This document shows, one piece after another, positions 1 through 11,576 of a stretch of DNA of 64,000 nt (positions within the stretch are counted from its first letter, which is position 1; each line of letters begins with the position of its first letter). This stretch comes from Zelonia costaricensis (taxonomy: Eukaryota > Euglenozoa > Kinetoplastea > Trypanosomatida > Trypanosomatidae): assembly GCA_030849075.1 (NCBI GenBank), contig JASAOO010003520.1, positions 1 to 64,000 on the forward strand, in the 5' to 3' direction. Below the pieces are notes generated by a model, which was not told where the DNA came from, searched no databases, and saw only the letters and a list, made by a program, of their open reading frames with translations. Both the position numbers and the translations under genes were made by a program.

Positions 1-145
1 GCGCCTGGACGCTGGCAACCGCGTGTTCGAGAACTTCCCGAAGTTTGAGCCGGAGACGATGGAGGTGGAGGAGCCGGTGCAGTACCAGAAGCGCGCTCCG
101 GGCGAGGGCTTCCCGATGACGCAGATGGGGGAGGAGGTGATGTAA
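1..145 (+). CDS. Calpain-like protein, 3' fragment (C-terminal 47 residues)
   Basis: The reading frame that begins at base 2 is open from the window edge to TAA at 143-145 and encodes the last 47 residues of a protein whose start lies outside the window. The segment RVFENFPKFEPETMEVEEP lines up with the C-terminal end of the calpain-like proteins at 2924-4990 (RIFDNFQKFNCETVATETEF) and 11577-13826 (LVFDNYLSFANQTVEVERTF). The shared pattern is hydrophobic-F-(D/E)-N-(F/Y)-x-x-F followed by T-V/M-x-V-E. This is the closing strand region of the C-terminal calpain-like domain, so the fragment is most simply the upstream neighbour in the same tandem array. Whether its catalytic residues are intact cannot be seen. 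Confidence 0.8.
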   Translation, partial: RLDAGNRVFENFPKFEPETMEVEEPVQYQKRAPGEGFPMTQMGEEVM

Positions 146-1155
146 GGGTGTCGGTTACGCCGAGGGCCGTCTTTTGCGCTAAGTAGGTCGCTGGCGACGA
201 ACAGTGCCGTAGATGGGTCGCTGCGGTGGGGAAAGCTGCTGTGCTGGTCCGCCTATCGCAAAGAAGACTTAAATAGCGGGACGCGTGCTGTAACGCGATT
301 AGCCGTCGCCTTTTTCCTGCTGTGTTCGCGCTGTGTGGTGGGCGTGTGTGCGGGCACTGCCATGAGCTTTGTCTTTGCTCGAGATGAAGTGGACAAGGAC
401 TCGAGACGGTGTGTGCCGCACGAGTGCTGTTGCGACTTCTTCAATTTTCTCTGTCCTGCAGTGACCCGCATGCGCGGGACCGTGAACGACTCGTTTAAAA
501 CACGATCAAGCAAACAAACCGGCTCTTTTCCTTTTCGAGACGGCTTGAGAAAGTCTCCGCAGCGCGGTGCTGCTTTCGGCCGTGGGATTAAAGCTGCCCT
601 TTTTCGTGACTTGCCTTTTTCCCGCCTGGCTCGCCTCTCTGACAATTCACGGCAGTCCTGCTCCATGGTGAAGAAGGTTTCTCTCTGCGCGTAAGACTCC
701 TGGTGTCGTTGCCGCGGCCTCTTTCCTTGTATTGCCTTTCGGCAAATTGCATTCTCGCTTACGCCTTGGGACGCCTCTGGCGCACCTTCAAGCTCGCAGC
801 TCAGCGCCTGCGCCTGTTTGCCTCTCCTTCTCTCCCCTTTTCCTTTCCTCTTGTCGAGTCGGACTCGACGCGTTTCGCTAGTCCGTTGAAGAAGTGGCTT
901 CTGCGTGCTTCTCTACCGCCGCCCTTGCTTCATCCATTGTACTTCCCCCGTCTCATTTTCTTTCGCTTCGAGGTTTCGCTTCCCCTTCTGTGCTTGTTGA
1001 GTGCTTGTGTGCGTGAGAGCACGGGGAAGCGGGCACTATGCGTGCGATCGTGAGAACAAGCTTGTCTCATGGTTCAGGACCTTTCCATGGAGCCGCCTGC
1101 CCGCGTGGCTGCCGTCTTGCTCCTCGTCAAGTGGCAGCGTCGCCTGACGCACGCT

Positions 1156-1183
1156 CACCGCCGGTACAGAATGACCGGCGGTG
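1156..1183 (+). other. Perfect 10-bp hairpin in the spacer
   Basis: CACCGCCGGT (1156-1165) and its exact reverse complement ACCGGCGGTG (1174-1183) are separated by an 8-base loop (acagaatg). The stem has eight GC pairs. It probably lies in the 3' UTR of the upstream calpain-like mRNA. No RNA family was recognised. Confidence 0.6.
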
Positions 1184-2680
1184 CCACCGTGCGCATCGCT
1201 GACGTGGTGCTCTCTTCTGCAAAACCAGAAGATGCTCGTCTGTAAAGCGACGAACTACCCCCTGGCACGGGTGTCCTCCATTTTCCCATCCCTTTCCCCC
1301 GACATCACCCCCCTGTATTATTCTCCGCTCTTTTTTACCTCTGTGTTGTTGCGCTTCGCCAGTCATCAGATTTTGCGGTGCTTGTAGTTCTCGTCCCCCT
1401 CGTTCATTTCCGTTTCCCATGTTTTGTCGCTTGTCTTCCCATTCTGTTTGCCTCGGCTGTACTCGTTCGCTTGTGTTTCTCCCATCTCATTCTCCCTTTT
1501 TTTAGCAACGTTTGCTCTTGTGTGAGCTGCTGTTCATTTTTCCCCCTTGCTCGCTTCCCTTGCCCCCCCCCCTCTTCCGTCCCGCCACTCGTTTTCTGAA
1601 GGTCTGTCGCGGCAGAACAAAACCGCAACGCAAGGTACACCCACCCAGACGAACAGCACAAAAAAGTGTTATGCTAAGCCTGCTCGAGAGAACGCGATAC
1701 GCTTTTCACTGTTTCCGGTTGTTGCCACCTTTGGGTCTCAAAACCGTGAAGCGTCTTCTCGTTGCTGTCTGAGCTTGCACCACACGCAAGGCTGAGAAGG
1801 AGAAGTATGTGGCTTTCTCTTGCCGTATTCACTCACCTCTTTTGCTCGGCCCTACAAAAATTCACTTCTACTCTCTTGTTTTCTGACCTTGGGTGTACGA
1901 GAAACCCCGTTCTCCTTCGTCAGGCGACTAACTGCCGCCCAGAACACTCCGTGTACTCTGGTCAACATCGTGTACAGGCGCGCGCAAGGCTTTTTTTTGA
2001 CGGCACTTTGCTTCACGTGCGCCGTCGTACGTGCGTCGCTGGCGACCTCCAGCTGCGACGAGAAGAGAAGAAGACGGTTTCAAAGAGAGCGCGAATTAAG
2101 AAACACAAGCGCGTGTGCGGTGTGCGCCAAAGAGTTGAATTGGGGCGAGGCCAATGATCCCGGAGCGGTGGACAGGGAGGTAGATGAAAAGGACTCGTCC
2201 CCGCAGCAGCATTCATGGCCGCGAGTCCTTTCTCCTTGTGGAGCTCCCTCGATCTCCACTGGAGTGTGCAGTCTGGAGCACTCGCACACTTTACAAGGTT
2301 GCATGGAACCAACGCCGCCTTAGTGGTTTGCGTTCTGCAAATGCGCAACGCCTTCATTCACGTCTTGATGCTGGTGTCTCACTGCTGCATTACTTAGTCC
2401 ACTCTTCCTCTCCTCGCACCTCTTGTAAACTCGCATTGCACGCACCGTTTTTTTTTTCCTGTCTCTCTACATCGACCGCTTCCGCCACCAGGAAGAGCAG
2501 TTCTATTTGCTTTCGTTTTCTCTGTCTCACTCGGCAACATCACCTTCACGTGTGTCTCCCTGTGTGTGTGTGTCTTGCTCTCTCTCTCTCCGCGGCCACT
2601 CTCTGTGTCATTCATTTGTGCCCCCCTTCTCCCTCATCCCTGCTGCCTCACGTATCACCCCCGTGCGACGCTGCTCATCG

Positions 2681-2715
2681 TCTACTCCTCTTTTCCCCCC
2701 TTTGCCAACTGTCAG
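2681..2715 (+). promoter_or_regulatory. Candidate spliced-leader trans-splice acceptor
   Basis: A pyrimidine tract at 2681-2713 is followed by AG at 2714-2715, which would leave a 5' UTR of about 209 bases before the ATG at 2924. A second tract (2858-2910) ends in an AG at 2913-2914, only 9 bases before the ATG, so it is the less likely site for this start codon. The call is based on pattern only. Confidence 0.3.
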
Positions 2716-2923
2716 CGCATCCCAGCCCCGACTCGCGTTGAATTCTTTTTTCTTGCGCCTCTCCCTCCCGCCTTTCACGTTCGCTCTTCTTCGTTTTCTC
2801 TGCGAACCCCGACCGCCTCTGTCACGCGTGCCACTCACTCTCGTAGAGCTGCCACACAACCGTCGTCTCTCTTCCTTCCTTTCCTCTTCTCGACCCCCCC
2901 CTCCCTTCACCGAGCATCACAAG

Positions 2924-4990
2924 ATGGCGTCCAAGGGCGGCAAGGTGGACGAGTTCGATGAGGGTAGCGTCGTGCACAAGACGTACGGCCCCAACGACTA
3001 CCGCTACGGCGAGCCGGTGTACAAGGGCGACGCGACGGCGTGCTTCGACGACGGCCTGCTCTTCCGCATCGTTGAGAAGAACAACAACAACCGTTGGTCC
3101 TTCTACAACGACACCGTCAACACGCAGATGAAGGTGCAGTTCGTTTTTGGTCGCAACTCGGCGCTGCGCGCGCTGGATAACACGGAGATGGAGCAGCTCG
3201 AAAACGGATCGTACCGTGCCACCGTCACGGTGTACCCGATGGAGACGGAGCTGTTCGTCGAGGGTGAGGCAAACGGCTTCACGAGCAACATCCGCGCGCT
3301 GCCGCTCACGGAGGACTACCTCAAGGACATGGCCCGCCAGGACTACGAGTTTCTCAAGCAGGAGACGGCGACACTCTTCAACGCGGTGGGCAAGAACGCG
3401 TCGACGGACGAAATGGTGCGGGCGTGTGTGCAGAACAAGATCAAGTTTGTTGACTTCGCCTTCCCGCCGGAGCAGAAGTCGCTGCAGATCGGCTCCCTGA
3501 TGAAGCTGAAGGTGCTGCCGTGGGAGCGTCCGGGCATGTTTCTGTCTGACGAGAACGCCCAACAGGCCCGCCTCTTCCGCAACGGCGTCCACCCGTCCAA
3601 CCTCGACGAAGGTGACCTCGGCGACTCGTGGCTGACCGGCGCGATGGCGGCGCTGGCGGAGTTCCCGGACAAGATTCGCGACATCTTCCGCCACCCTGAG
3701 AGCGTGGAGCAGGGCCAGAAGGAGCGCGAGTGCGGCGTGTATCGCGTGACGTTGAACAAGAACGGATGGTGGACGAACGTGGTGGTGGACGATTACCTGC
3801 CTGTTGCTGGCGGGCGCCCGAAATTTGCGCGCTCGAAGGGCGACCCGGCGGAGCTGTGGGCTGCCATCCTGGAGAAGGCGTACGCGAAGATCTTCGGCGG
3901 CTACGGCTTTATTGTGGCCGGCGATCCGCTGCACGCGCTGCAGGACCTGTCGGGCTTTCCGTGCTCCACGTTCGACAACGCTTTTGTGGAGTCGACCATC
4001 AACGAGACGTATGAGCTCTTTGCGCACTTGAAGAGCTACAGCGACCTCGGCTACCAGGTCGTCTACACGACGCCGACGCGCGAGGCTATCATGACGGCGC
4101 GCGGCGCTACGAGCTGCGGCTCCGCGGCGCAGGCGGAGCGCGCTTACGAGAAGGCGAACCTTCTGCTGGGTCACACGTACTCGGTGATTCGCATTGGTTA
4201 CTTCCCGGAGCACGACCTGCGTCTCGTGCAGCTGCGCAACCCGTGGTCGCAGACCGCGTCTGACTGGAACGGACCGTGGAACAAGAAGGACGAGAACTGG
4301 AACAAGTACACGGAGGTGGCTGACTTCTTCCACTTCAACGGCTCTGACGACGGCACCTTTTTCATGGAGTGGCCCGATGTGCAGGACTACTTCGTGGGCT
4401 GCGGCGTCTGCTTCATTCAGAGCCCCGTGCACGACTACCGCATCCGTGGCACCTTCTTCCAAAACGTGCCGACGACGTGTCTGGAGATCTCCGTGACACG
4501 GCCGATGGTCATCAACTTGATTCTGTCGCAGGAGGACAAGCGCGGCACGGACAAGGGCGAGAACGCGCCGATCATGCTCAGCGTGGCACACGGCATGGGG
4601 GCGATGACGCCGATGCGCGTGGACATGAACAGCGGCTTCGACAATGACCACCCGTCGCCCGAGTACGCCTTCCTTCAGAGCCGCGACGTGAGCATGTTCT
4701 ACGAGTTCACGCCGGAGAACTCGCCCTACCTCGTCGTGCCGCGCGCCATGAGCCAGTTCGCCAAGCTGCCCTTCACCCTCGGCTTGCTGTGCCCGTACGA
4801 GATCGGCAAGGAGTCGAGCGAGGTCCGTGTGGCGTTCCGTGCTCTCGCCCCCGAGAACCGCATCTTCGACAACTTCCAGAAGTTCAACTGCGAGACGGTC
4901 GCGACTGAGACGGAGTTCCAGGCCAAGACTCCGAAGCAGTTCTTCCCCGACATCTACGTCGGCACGATCATCCAGACGTCCGACGAATAG
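2924..4990 (+). CDS. Calpain-like protein, full length, catalytic Cys replaced by Ser (688 aa)
   Basis: Kinetoplastid calpain-related protein with three parts: domain I_K (about residues 38-125, with GLLFRIV, RWSFYND and FVEGEANGF), a calpain catalytic-fold domain (about 190-500) and a C-terminal calpain-like domain. The start is ATG 2924 (MASKGGK). The frame stays open upstream to about 2507, but that part is a Ser/Pro/Leu translation of the polypyrimidine leader, and the ATG immediately follows the tract. The nucleophile motif reads LGDSW, so Ser235 stands where active calpains have Cys (LGDCW), and the oxyanion-hole Gln is Glu229. His417 (GHTYSV) and Asn439 (RNPW) are kept. This makes a Ser-His-Asn triad, and classical thiol protease activity is not expected. 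There is no N-terminal Gly, hence no myristoylation, unlike most neighbours. Family identity is firm; the cellular role (cytoskeletal or membrane scaffold) is inferred from related proteins such as T. brucei CAP5.5. Confidence 0.95.
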   Translation: MASKGGKVDEFDEGSVVHKTYGPNDYRYGEPVYKGDATACFDDGLLFRIVEKNNNNRWSFYNDTVNTQMKVQFVFGRNSALRALDNTEMEQLENGSYRATVTVYPMETELFVEGEANGFTSNIRALPLTEDYLKDMARQDYEFLKQETATLFNAVGKNASTDEMVRACVQNKIKFVDFAFPPEQKSLQIGSLMKLKVLPWERPGMFLSDENAQQARLFRNGVHPSNLDEGDLGDSWLTGAMAALAEFPDKIRDIFRHPESVEQGQKERECGVYRVTLNKNGWWTNVVVDDYLPVAGGRPKFARSKGDPAELWAAILEKAYAKIFGGYGFIVAGDPLHALQDLSGFPCSTFDNAFVESTINETYELFAHLKSYSDLGYQVVYTTPTREAIMTARGATSCGSAAQAERAYEKANLLLGHTYSVIRIGYFPEHDLRLVQLRNPWSQTASDWNGPWNKKDENWNKYTEVADFFHFNGSDDGTFFMEWPDVQDYFVGCGVCFIQSPVHDYRIRGTFFQNVPTTCLEISVTRPMVINLILSQEDKRGTDKGENAPIMLSVAHGMGAMTPMRVDMNSGFDNDHPSPEYAFLQSRDVSMFYEFTPENSPYLVVPRAMSQFAKLPFTLGLLCPYEIGKESSEVRVAFRALAPENRIFDNFQKFNCETVATETEFQAKTPKQFFPDIYVGTIIQTSDE

Positions 4991-7030
4991 GCAAACGTGA
5001 CCGCGACAGCGATGTACCACGGCAGGGTGCGAGGCATCGTCGCGCCACACGACGCCGCAGGTCTGTGAGGTCATGTTCGTTTACCCTCCCTATTCCGCTG
5101 GGAGGGTGCGCTTTTCCCCCACACCTCCCTGCCCCTCCCTCAAGCCCTCCGCGTCGCTCGTGAAAGTGGACCTTGAGCTGGTCACGAGGTGGGGTGGGGG
5201 TGATTCGCCTTGCGGCTTTCCGCTTTTCATCGTACTTGCTTCCGTTTTTTTCTTTGTTTTCCGAACAGCCTCCGCTGCGGTGGTCCTCCCTCCCTCCAAG
5301 AACACAGAAAGGTCGCCGCTGTCATTCCCTTCTTCCTCCGTTGTCCACTGTACTGACGGGAGGAAAGGGGTTTTTTTGTTCACACCGTGGGTGTCTGTTG
5401 TTGCCCCCTCCCCTTCCTCCATCTCGTACCCACCCCTCTCGCGGGCTGCGGCTGCTCTTGCAACCGGTGCACTTCCGCCCTTCATCGGCGGCGGCAGCGG
5501 CACCTCCTTGGCCTCTCATGGCTGCATCGTCTCTTTGTTGTCTTGCTTGCCTTGCCTTATCTTGTCCTCCTGCTGTGTTGATGAGCGCTTGTGCGTACGC
5601 TGAGCGGTGCGCGTGAGCGTTTGGTTCGACTTCGGAGTTCTTTTTGTTCTTGTTGTCCTGTTTTCTCTTCTTGTGCCGTGGAGACCTTCTCTGAGCCCCT
5701 GTCTGATGTGCTGCTGCTGCAAATCTCGATCATTTTTCTGGCGTGCGTGCCTGTGTACGTGCGTGTGTTTGTGTGTGTGTGCCTGCGTGTCTGTGTTCGT
5801 GTTCGTTCCAGTGCCTTGTGCTTGTGAGTGCTGAGAAGGGTGACGCGCGTCTCCATCTCAGTGCCGCCGTTATGCCTTCTAGCTTCGTCCTCATGTGCTC
5901 TTTGTTTTTGAGTTTCGACGAAGATGCTCACGTGGGCATGCTCGTGCTTTCGTTCGGTCTGCATGTTGCGTTGGTTTCCCTCGTGTCTCGTCGCCTTGTC
6001 CCGCTCCTCCCTCCCAACCCGGCCGCCGATCTACAATTCTTCACGTCGCAGCCGCGTTGTTCTACCCTTCCCCTCCAGGGCAGAGGAAGAAAGAAAGAAT
6101 GGTCTGTGCGCGCGTTCATTTTCGTGTGCGGCACAACAGGGCTAGCGAGCGGAGGGAGAGGGGGAGGGGAGGCAAGTTGGCAAGTGGAAAAGGAGGCGGT
6201 GTCAGATGCCAGGCGCCAGGCGCAAGTGACGAGTACACCAGCAGCGCAGGCAGAAGAGAGCCGGGCAAGGCTGCGGGGAAGGGTCCGATGAGGGGAGGCT
6301 GGTAGGGGCAACACCCGCAAAGTAGCGCGCATGTTTGCCGCAGCGCGTTGCCGTGTGTGCCTTCACACTAGATCCACTGCTCGCTCTCTCTCCCCCATTG
6401 TTCGTTTTTCTGTCTCCCCTTTTCGCTTCAGTTTCTCTGTGCGACGCTTGTCTCTGTTACCGCCGTTTGATTTCCTTCTTGAGCCTCTCTTTTTCTTCGT
6501 CTTTCTTTCGGCCGCCTACTCTTGTCATGTGAAAAAAACGGCAGCCGTGCATGTCGGTCTGTTTTTCTCCTTTCCTTTTGCGTCTCGCCTCTTCCCCTCC
6601 CTGTTTCTCTTTCCTCATAGGCTGATCTGAGAGCATGCCGTGCTCCCTCGCCGATGCACGAACCACTGTGTCTTGGTGTTGTTGCTACACGGCATATCAC
6701 TTTCTAGTCTTGCGTGCCCGTGCGAGAGACTTGATTCCCCGTTGTTTTTTGTGGTGCGCGCTCGCTCTCTTTCTTCCCCGACACGCCATTCTTTTTTCTT
6801 CTCTCGGCGTGTGCGTTTAGGTATTTCTAACTTCGCGCCGTCTTGTGTGGTGTGACGTGCTGAGCCTCGTCGAGGCAGCGCATTTTCTCCCTTTCACCTG
6901 ATCGGAGAGTTCAAGGAAAGGGTGCACGAGCGTTGTCGGAACTGTTTTGTTTCTTGCTGCGGTGAAGAGGAGGGCGTCGGTGACGTACGCATCGCGTCTC
7001 GTTTCCGTCTTCGGTGGTTGCAAGTGTTTT

Positions 7031-7059
7031 CTGCCCCCCTGCGATGGGGGGCGGGGCAG
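7031..7059 (+). other. GC-rich hairpin
   Basis: CTGCCCC (7031-7037) is the exact reverse complement of GGGGCAG (7053-7059). Alternatively, six C (7034-7039) can pair with six G (7046-7051). The sequence lies in the long 3' spacer of the calpain at 2924. No family was assigned. Confidence 0.4.
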
Positions 7060-8221
7060 GAAGAAGAGCGCTTTTCACGTCGTCGAGAGACTCTTCTGTT
7101 CACTGGAGTGTTTCGCAACCTTCTTTCCTCCTCCCCCTTTTTTTTCATCGTCCTGCCGCGCGTTTGTGTGTTTTTGTGCATGTGTGCTCACCTGTGTCTG
7201 GTTCTGCGTCGCTGGGTGTGGGGCGTTTTTTCTCTTCTCTGCCACGCGGGCTTAGTGATGACCTGCCGTATGTGCGCAACTGACCGACCCCATTTCTTCC
7301 CCTGTTCTGTGCCTCTCTCTCTCTCGCTTTGTGTGCCCTTTCGCATCTTCTCCTCTACCCCAGACTTCTGTCACCAGAAATGCGGCACGTCTCTCTACTG
7401 TCTTGCTCCATCCCTCCCCCCTGTTTTCAGCGCTCTCGCCCACGCTGGGCGACTGGGGCGCGTGTTGTGGGTGGCTCGATGGGCGAGTCGCGCGCGCTCT
7501 CCCTTCTCTCTCGATCACCCACGCGCATCAGGTAGCGATCTCCAACGGCCAGTCTTGCGTGCTTTACCGCCCACGCCCCTCCTCTCCCCCAAGCCGTCAC
7601 GCGCCCTTCCTTTGATGTGCTTTCGTGTGTCGCTCACGTGTCTCCTGGCGCGTGTGGAGGAGAGCACGCACGCACGCACTCACTGTCACCCAGAAAAAGC
7701 ACAAGAGAAAAGAAAGGAGATTCACGACCTGCGGCGGCAGGTTTCACTTGCGCCGATGGAGTTCACGGAGCGAAAAAGGAGGAGAACACGTAGGCTACCT
7801 TTTGTTCCTGTCCCGACGACTGGCTGGTGTCGCCGTCCACAGTGGCAGAGCTAGCCTGCGCCGTCTTGGCATCTTTTTCCCGCAGACTTCACTCTGCGCA
7901 GCCTCTGCCAGCCGTCCAGGCAGTACACCGAGACCAGTGGGGAGGGCGCAGCAGCCCGACTGAGGAAGGTGTGCCAGAGAGAGGATGAGAGGTGCGCGGG
8001 AGCAGACGCACTCGCACGATTCTTGAGTTGCGGCGCACCCGATGCGCTTCTCACCACTCGCCGCCAGCGCCGGCGCGCCACTTTAGAACTGCGCGACTCT
8101 TAGAGCGAGTATGCCGACCTAGCGTGCTCCCCGCTTCTACGGTTTCGCAACTTCCTTCCCACTTCTTGGCTAATCCCCCTTTTCACCTTTGCTGCCCTGT
8201 CGCTTTCTTTGTCCCTCCGTA

Positions 8222-8261
8222 CACCCACACACCCACACACCCACACACCCACACACCCACA
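8222..8261 (+). repeat. Octamer tandem repeat (CACCCACA)x5
   Basis: There are five perfect head-to-tail copies of the 8-mer CACCCACA. This differs from the simple CA dinucleotide runs elsewhere in the window. It lies in the 6.6-kb spacer. Confidence 0.9.
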
Positions 8262-11200
8262 CAGCAAAGCTCTTCATTGTCCTCGCTTCCTGTCCGCCTC
8301 TCGCGTCAGGCTTGGGCCTCTTCGATACCCTGGGCAGTCTTTTTCGCGTCTTCGATGACAAGAGAATAAAACGTGAAGCGACGCGAAGCACGCAAGCCAC
8401 CCGGACCTTTTCACGTGAACTCTCTTCACACGAGCACACGCATTCACGGGCCAGCACGAAGCCGAGGCCCTCAGCCTCTTGGCGGCCCATTCTAGCTATC
8501 AAGCTGTCGCTCACGCACAGACGGCGGCGGGACAGGGAGAGGAGGAAAAAACGTGTCATCCTCGTAGACACTACCGCTGCTACTCGCTAGCGCCACTGCG
8601 CCGTACTCTAGCCGTCTATTCACGCAAGGTGCTTCGAGCAGAAAACACAGCGTGAAGAAAGAGAAAGAGCAGCTTTTCTTACTCCTGGCTTGCTTGCACA
8701 CGTGCGCCGCTCGTTGGCCTCTCCTTCCCCACCTCCGACCGCTCCGCAGGGTCTGTGCTCTTTGTTCTCCGTCTCTGACTCTCTCGACGTCTCTAGCATT
8801 TTGTGCGTGCACCTCTGCGCGAGTGAGTCCATCTCACCATTGTGTTCTTTTTTTTTTGTGTGTGGCATCTCTGCGGTTTTCTGTGTCTACGTGTTTGTGT
8901 GCGTATCTGTGTGTGTGAGTGTGTCCGCGTCTGCGCGCCTTCGTTGTTATCATCACTGCCACTGATCCTTCTCTCTTTTTGTTTTTGTCGCCTGTTTGTG
9001 TGTGCGCGTGCGTGCGTCCGTTCTGGCAGCGTGTTTTTTTTTGTGCTCTTTGAGCGTGGCACGTTTCAGATCACTGTGCTCTTCTCTCCTTTGCCTCGTA
9101 TTTGTCGCGGATTTCGTGTTGCTTGCTGAAGCGACCGCTGTCTCGTGGTGGACAACTCCGTGGCTAGCGTCAAGACACGACGAGAAAACACACGCGTAAC
9201 AGGTACGAGGGAAGCCGAAGCCTGAGGTGGGCGTGGCGGCTCCTGTGCGTCCGTCTCCCTCTCTTTCTTCTTGTCTGCCCCTCTTGCCCACTTTCCCTTG
9301 TCGTGTTCTTTTCGAGCCGCGTTGCTATCCTCCCCCGTCTCTACCCCTTTTCGCTCCCCCTTCTCGTGTTTCTCTGAGCTGTGCACCTGTCCCCTCTGCC
9401 CGCTACACCATATTGCGGGGGTGCCGGGCAGGAGAGCAAGGGACCTCTTTCCCCCCACCTCTCCTCCAACACCCACGCCCAGCCACTCACGCAAAACGGC
9501 CAGCGATTGCGCTCCAGCTGCGTCGTGGCATCCTTCTTTGTTTTTCTTCTCCTCTCCCTTCTCTCCCCCCTTTCTTCCTCCTCCTTTCTGTTGCTGCTTC
9601 TCTTTTCCTTTCTCCCTCTCACTCGCTCCTTTCCCATTGGTCTGCCCCTCCAGTGTTCGTGTGTCCCTTTTTTTTGAGGAGGACGCGCTTGAGCCAGTGT
9701 TGGTGTTTTCTTTTTTGTCGTCGTTTCTCTTCCTTGTGTGCTTTGGTGTGTAGACTCTGTTTGTGCCCGGGTCACCCTCTCCCTTCTTTTCTGTGTACGT
9801 GCGTGTGTGAGCGTGTTTGCGTGATCTTGTGTTTTGCCGTTGTCGCTGCTGTGGGGAAACCTGCAGCTGTGTATCCTACAAAGGCGGTCGCGTTGATCTC
9901 ATCGTCGCTGTCGCTTTCCCTGCCGCTCACGTGTGTTCTTACCCTTATCTTTAGCCTTTTTCTGCGAGAAGCAAACACAAACAAGTTTCAGCGCGAGGTG
10001 GCAGGCTGTTGCAGGCGCGGGGTAAGCAATAGCAGGCATTGCCGAGAGCTCCTTATCTTGTTTTCTTTTCTTTGATTGCACCTCCGCCTCAACGCCAGGT
10101 TCACTTCGTCGCGCACTTCAACAAGACCTTTCCGCTTCCCTCTCTGCTTTCACCCCAACACACAAACACAGACTGGAAGAGGTAAGCGCACGCATCATCA
10201 TTTCCTCGTGTTTTTGGTGTCTTTCTCAGCCTGTAAAAGAAAAAAAAAAAGCCATCAGCAACAGAAAACAGATCGAAAACCAGGGCATTCGCATTTTTTC
10301 CGACGCAAACGACAGCGGATTCGCAAAGTGCATCCGGAAAGAGGGCGAATCGCAAGCGTGTGCAGGCGAACTCCCCTTTCCATTCTCCACAGTCCTTTTC
10401 TCTGTGTTGTCTCCTGTGTGTCGTCCGCTGCCCCGCCCTCCGCCCTCTCTCCTCTTTCTCCGCTCATAAGCGTTGACATTCCTACCCTCAACTCTGACTC
10501 GTGTACCTTGTCCTCTCCGCTTCACCGTCGCGTTGGTTTCATTCTCTTTTGCGTGTTGTGTTTCCTCCCTCTGCTGGCCGCCGTCACGGACCCCGTCTTC
10601 ACCATTTCCTTGCGACGTTGCCAACCCCGGCTCTCTGTTTTCCCCTTGCCTCGTGCGTCTTGCGCCCCGCTTCGTGTCCGTGACATACTCACCCCCCTCT
10701 CCCCTCCCCCCTTCCTTCTTCGTTGTTTCTCACCCTGACTCCAGTCAGCTTCTCCCGTGCGTTTTCCTCTTCTTGGGCTACACGCTTGGCCCCTGTCCCC
10801 GTTGCCTCTTCGGTGTTTTCATTCCTTCTCCCTCGACCGCTCTTGTTTTTCCTCCCTTGCGGTCTTCGTCGCAGCTCTACTCCTCCTGCCGTTCGTCCCT
10901 CGACTCTCCGCACCTTTGCCTTTGCCGCTCCTCGAGTGAGCACAAAAGGCTGAACACAAACAACAACTTCCCCCTCCCCCCCACAAACAGGTCAATCCAC
11001 ACGCACCCACGCAAAAACACAAAAAAAACGGAGAAGAGCTCTTTTCGATCCCTTTTCCGGTCCGACTCGATTCTCTCCTTTACTTGCCCGATTGTGCCGT
11101 GCGGGGTGCTGGCTTTCACACCACATCTTTTTTTTGCTCCCTCGCGTCTTTCTCCCATTCTTGGCGCTCCCAGTACGCTTTCGAGGGACAGCAGCTGCGG

Positions 11201-11576
11201 TGCGAGACTCTTCCCTTCTCCCCTCCCCCACAAGTGACGCCGGTACACACACACGCACGCAGGAACAGACGCGCCTTTCTTGTATCTTTTTTTTTTCTCT
11301 GTGCCTCCGTTTTTGTTCTAGACGTTACACCCCATTCACCGGTGGCAACAACGCGCACGGCCTTCGTTGCAAACGGACGTGGCGCACCCTTTCTCCCCTT
11401 CTTGGTCACGAGCAGCAGTCCAAGAAACTGTAGGACGTACGGAGGCTTCCCTTTTGTGGGCTGGTCTGCGCTGCGTGCTGCCGCCGCCGCCACCGCCACC
11501 CTCCTAAAGCGTAGGCGTCGCGTGCAGAGTTGATTGAAGTACGGATTCGCACCACCGCTGATCTCGATCGTCACCG

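Larger units (their letters stand above)
146..2923 (+). other. Intergenic/UTR spacer between first calpain fragment and next calpain
   Basis: There is no coding region I can support. The first 900 bases are mixed sequence, presumably 3' UTR. At 1156-1183 there is a perfect 10-bp hairpin. From about 1250 the strand becomes strongly pyrimidine-rich, and 2400-2910 is almost continuous C/T with (TG) and (TC) runs, as expected ahead of a spliced-leader acceptor. Confidence 0.7.
4991..11576 (+). other. Very long (6.6 kb) gene-free spacer
   Basis: No open frame here shows a recognisable domain; the longest are Ser/Cys/Leu/Arg-rich translations of C/T- and GT-rich DNA. Segments around 6150-6320, 7660-8120, 8360-8650, 9130-9230 and 10000-10350 are more purine-balanced than the rest. 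A GT-rich stretch lies at about 5740-5815, an imperfect GC hairpin at 7031-7059, and an octamer tandem repeat at 8222-8261. From 10360 to about 11230 the strand is pyrimidine-rich with an A/C-rich patch at 10945-11030, probably close to the acceptor of the gene at 11577. Confidence 0.65.

Noticed and set aside
2507..2923. N-terminal extension of the calpain at 2924 by 139 residues
   Set aside because: The extension is Ser/Pro/Leu-rich translation of the polypyrimidine leader; homologous domain content starts only after MASKGG.
2822..5074. 750-residue open frame on the minus strand, antisense to the calpain at 2924
   Set aside because: It mirrors the GC-rich codon usage of the real gene; the translation is Val/Arg/Leu/His-rich without any domain, and it lies against the direction of the array.
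5618..5632. tRNA B-box-like string ggttcgactt
   Set aside because: It lacks the final CC, and no matching A box, acceptor stem or cloverleaf could be formed around it.
6922..7854. 310-residue + strand open frame in the 6.6-kb spacer
   Set aside because: Composition matches translated spacer DNA (Cys/Phe/Ser/Arg-rich) and no calpain or other motif is visible.
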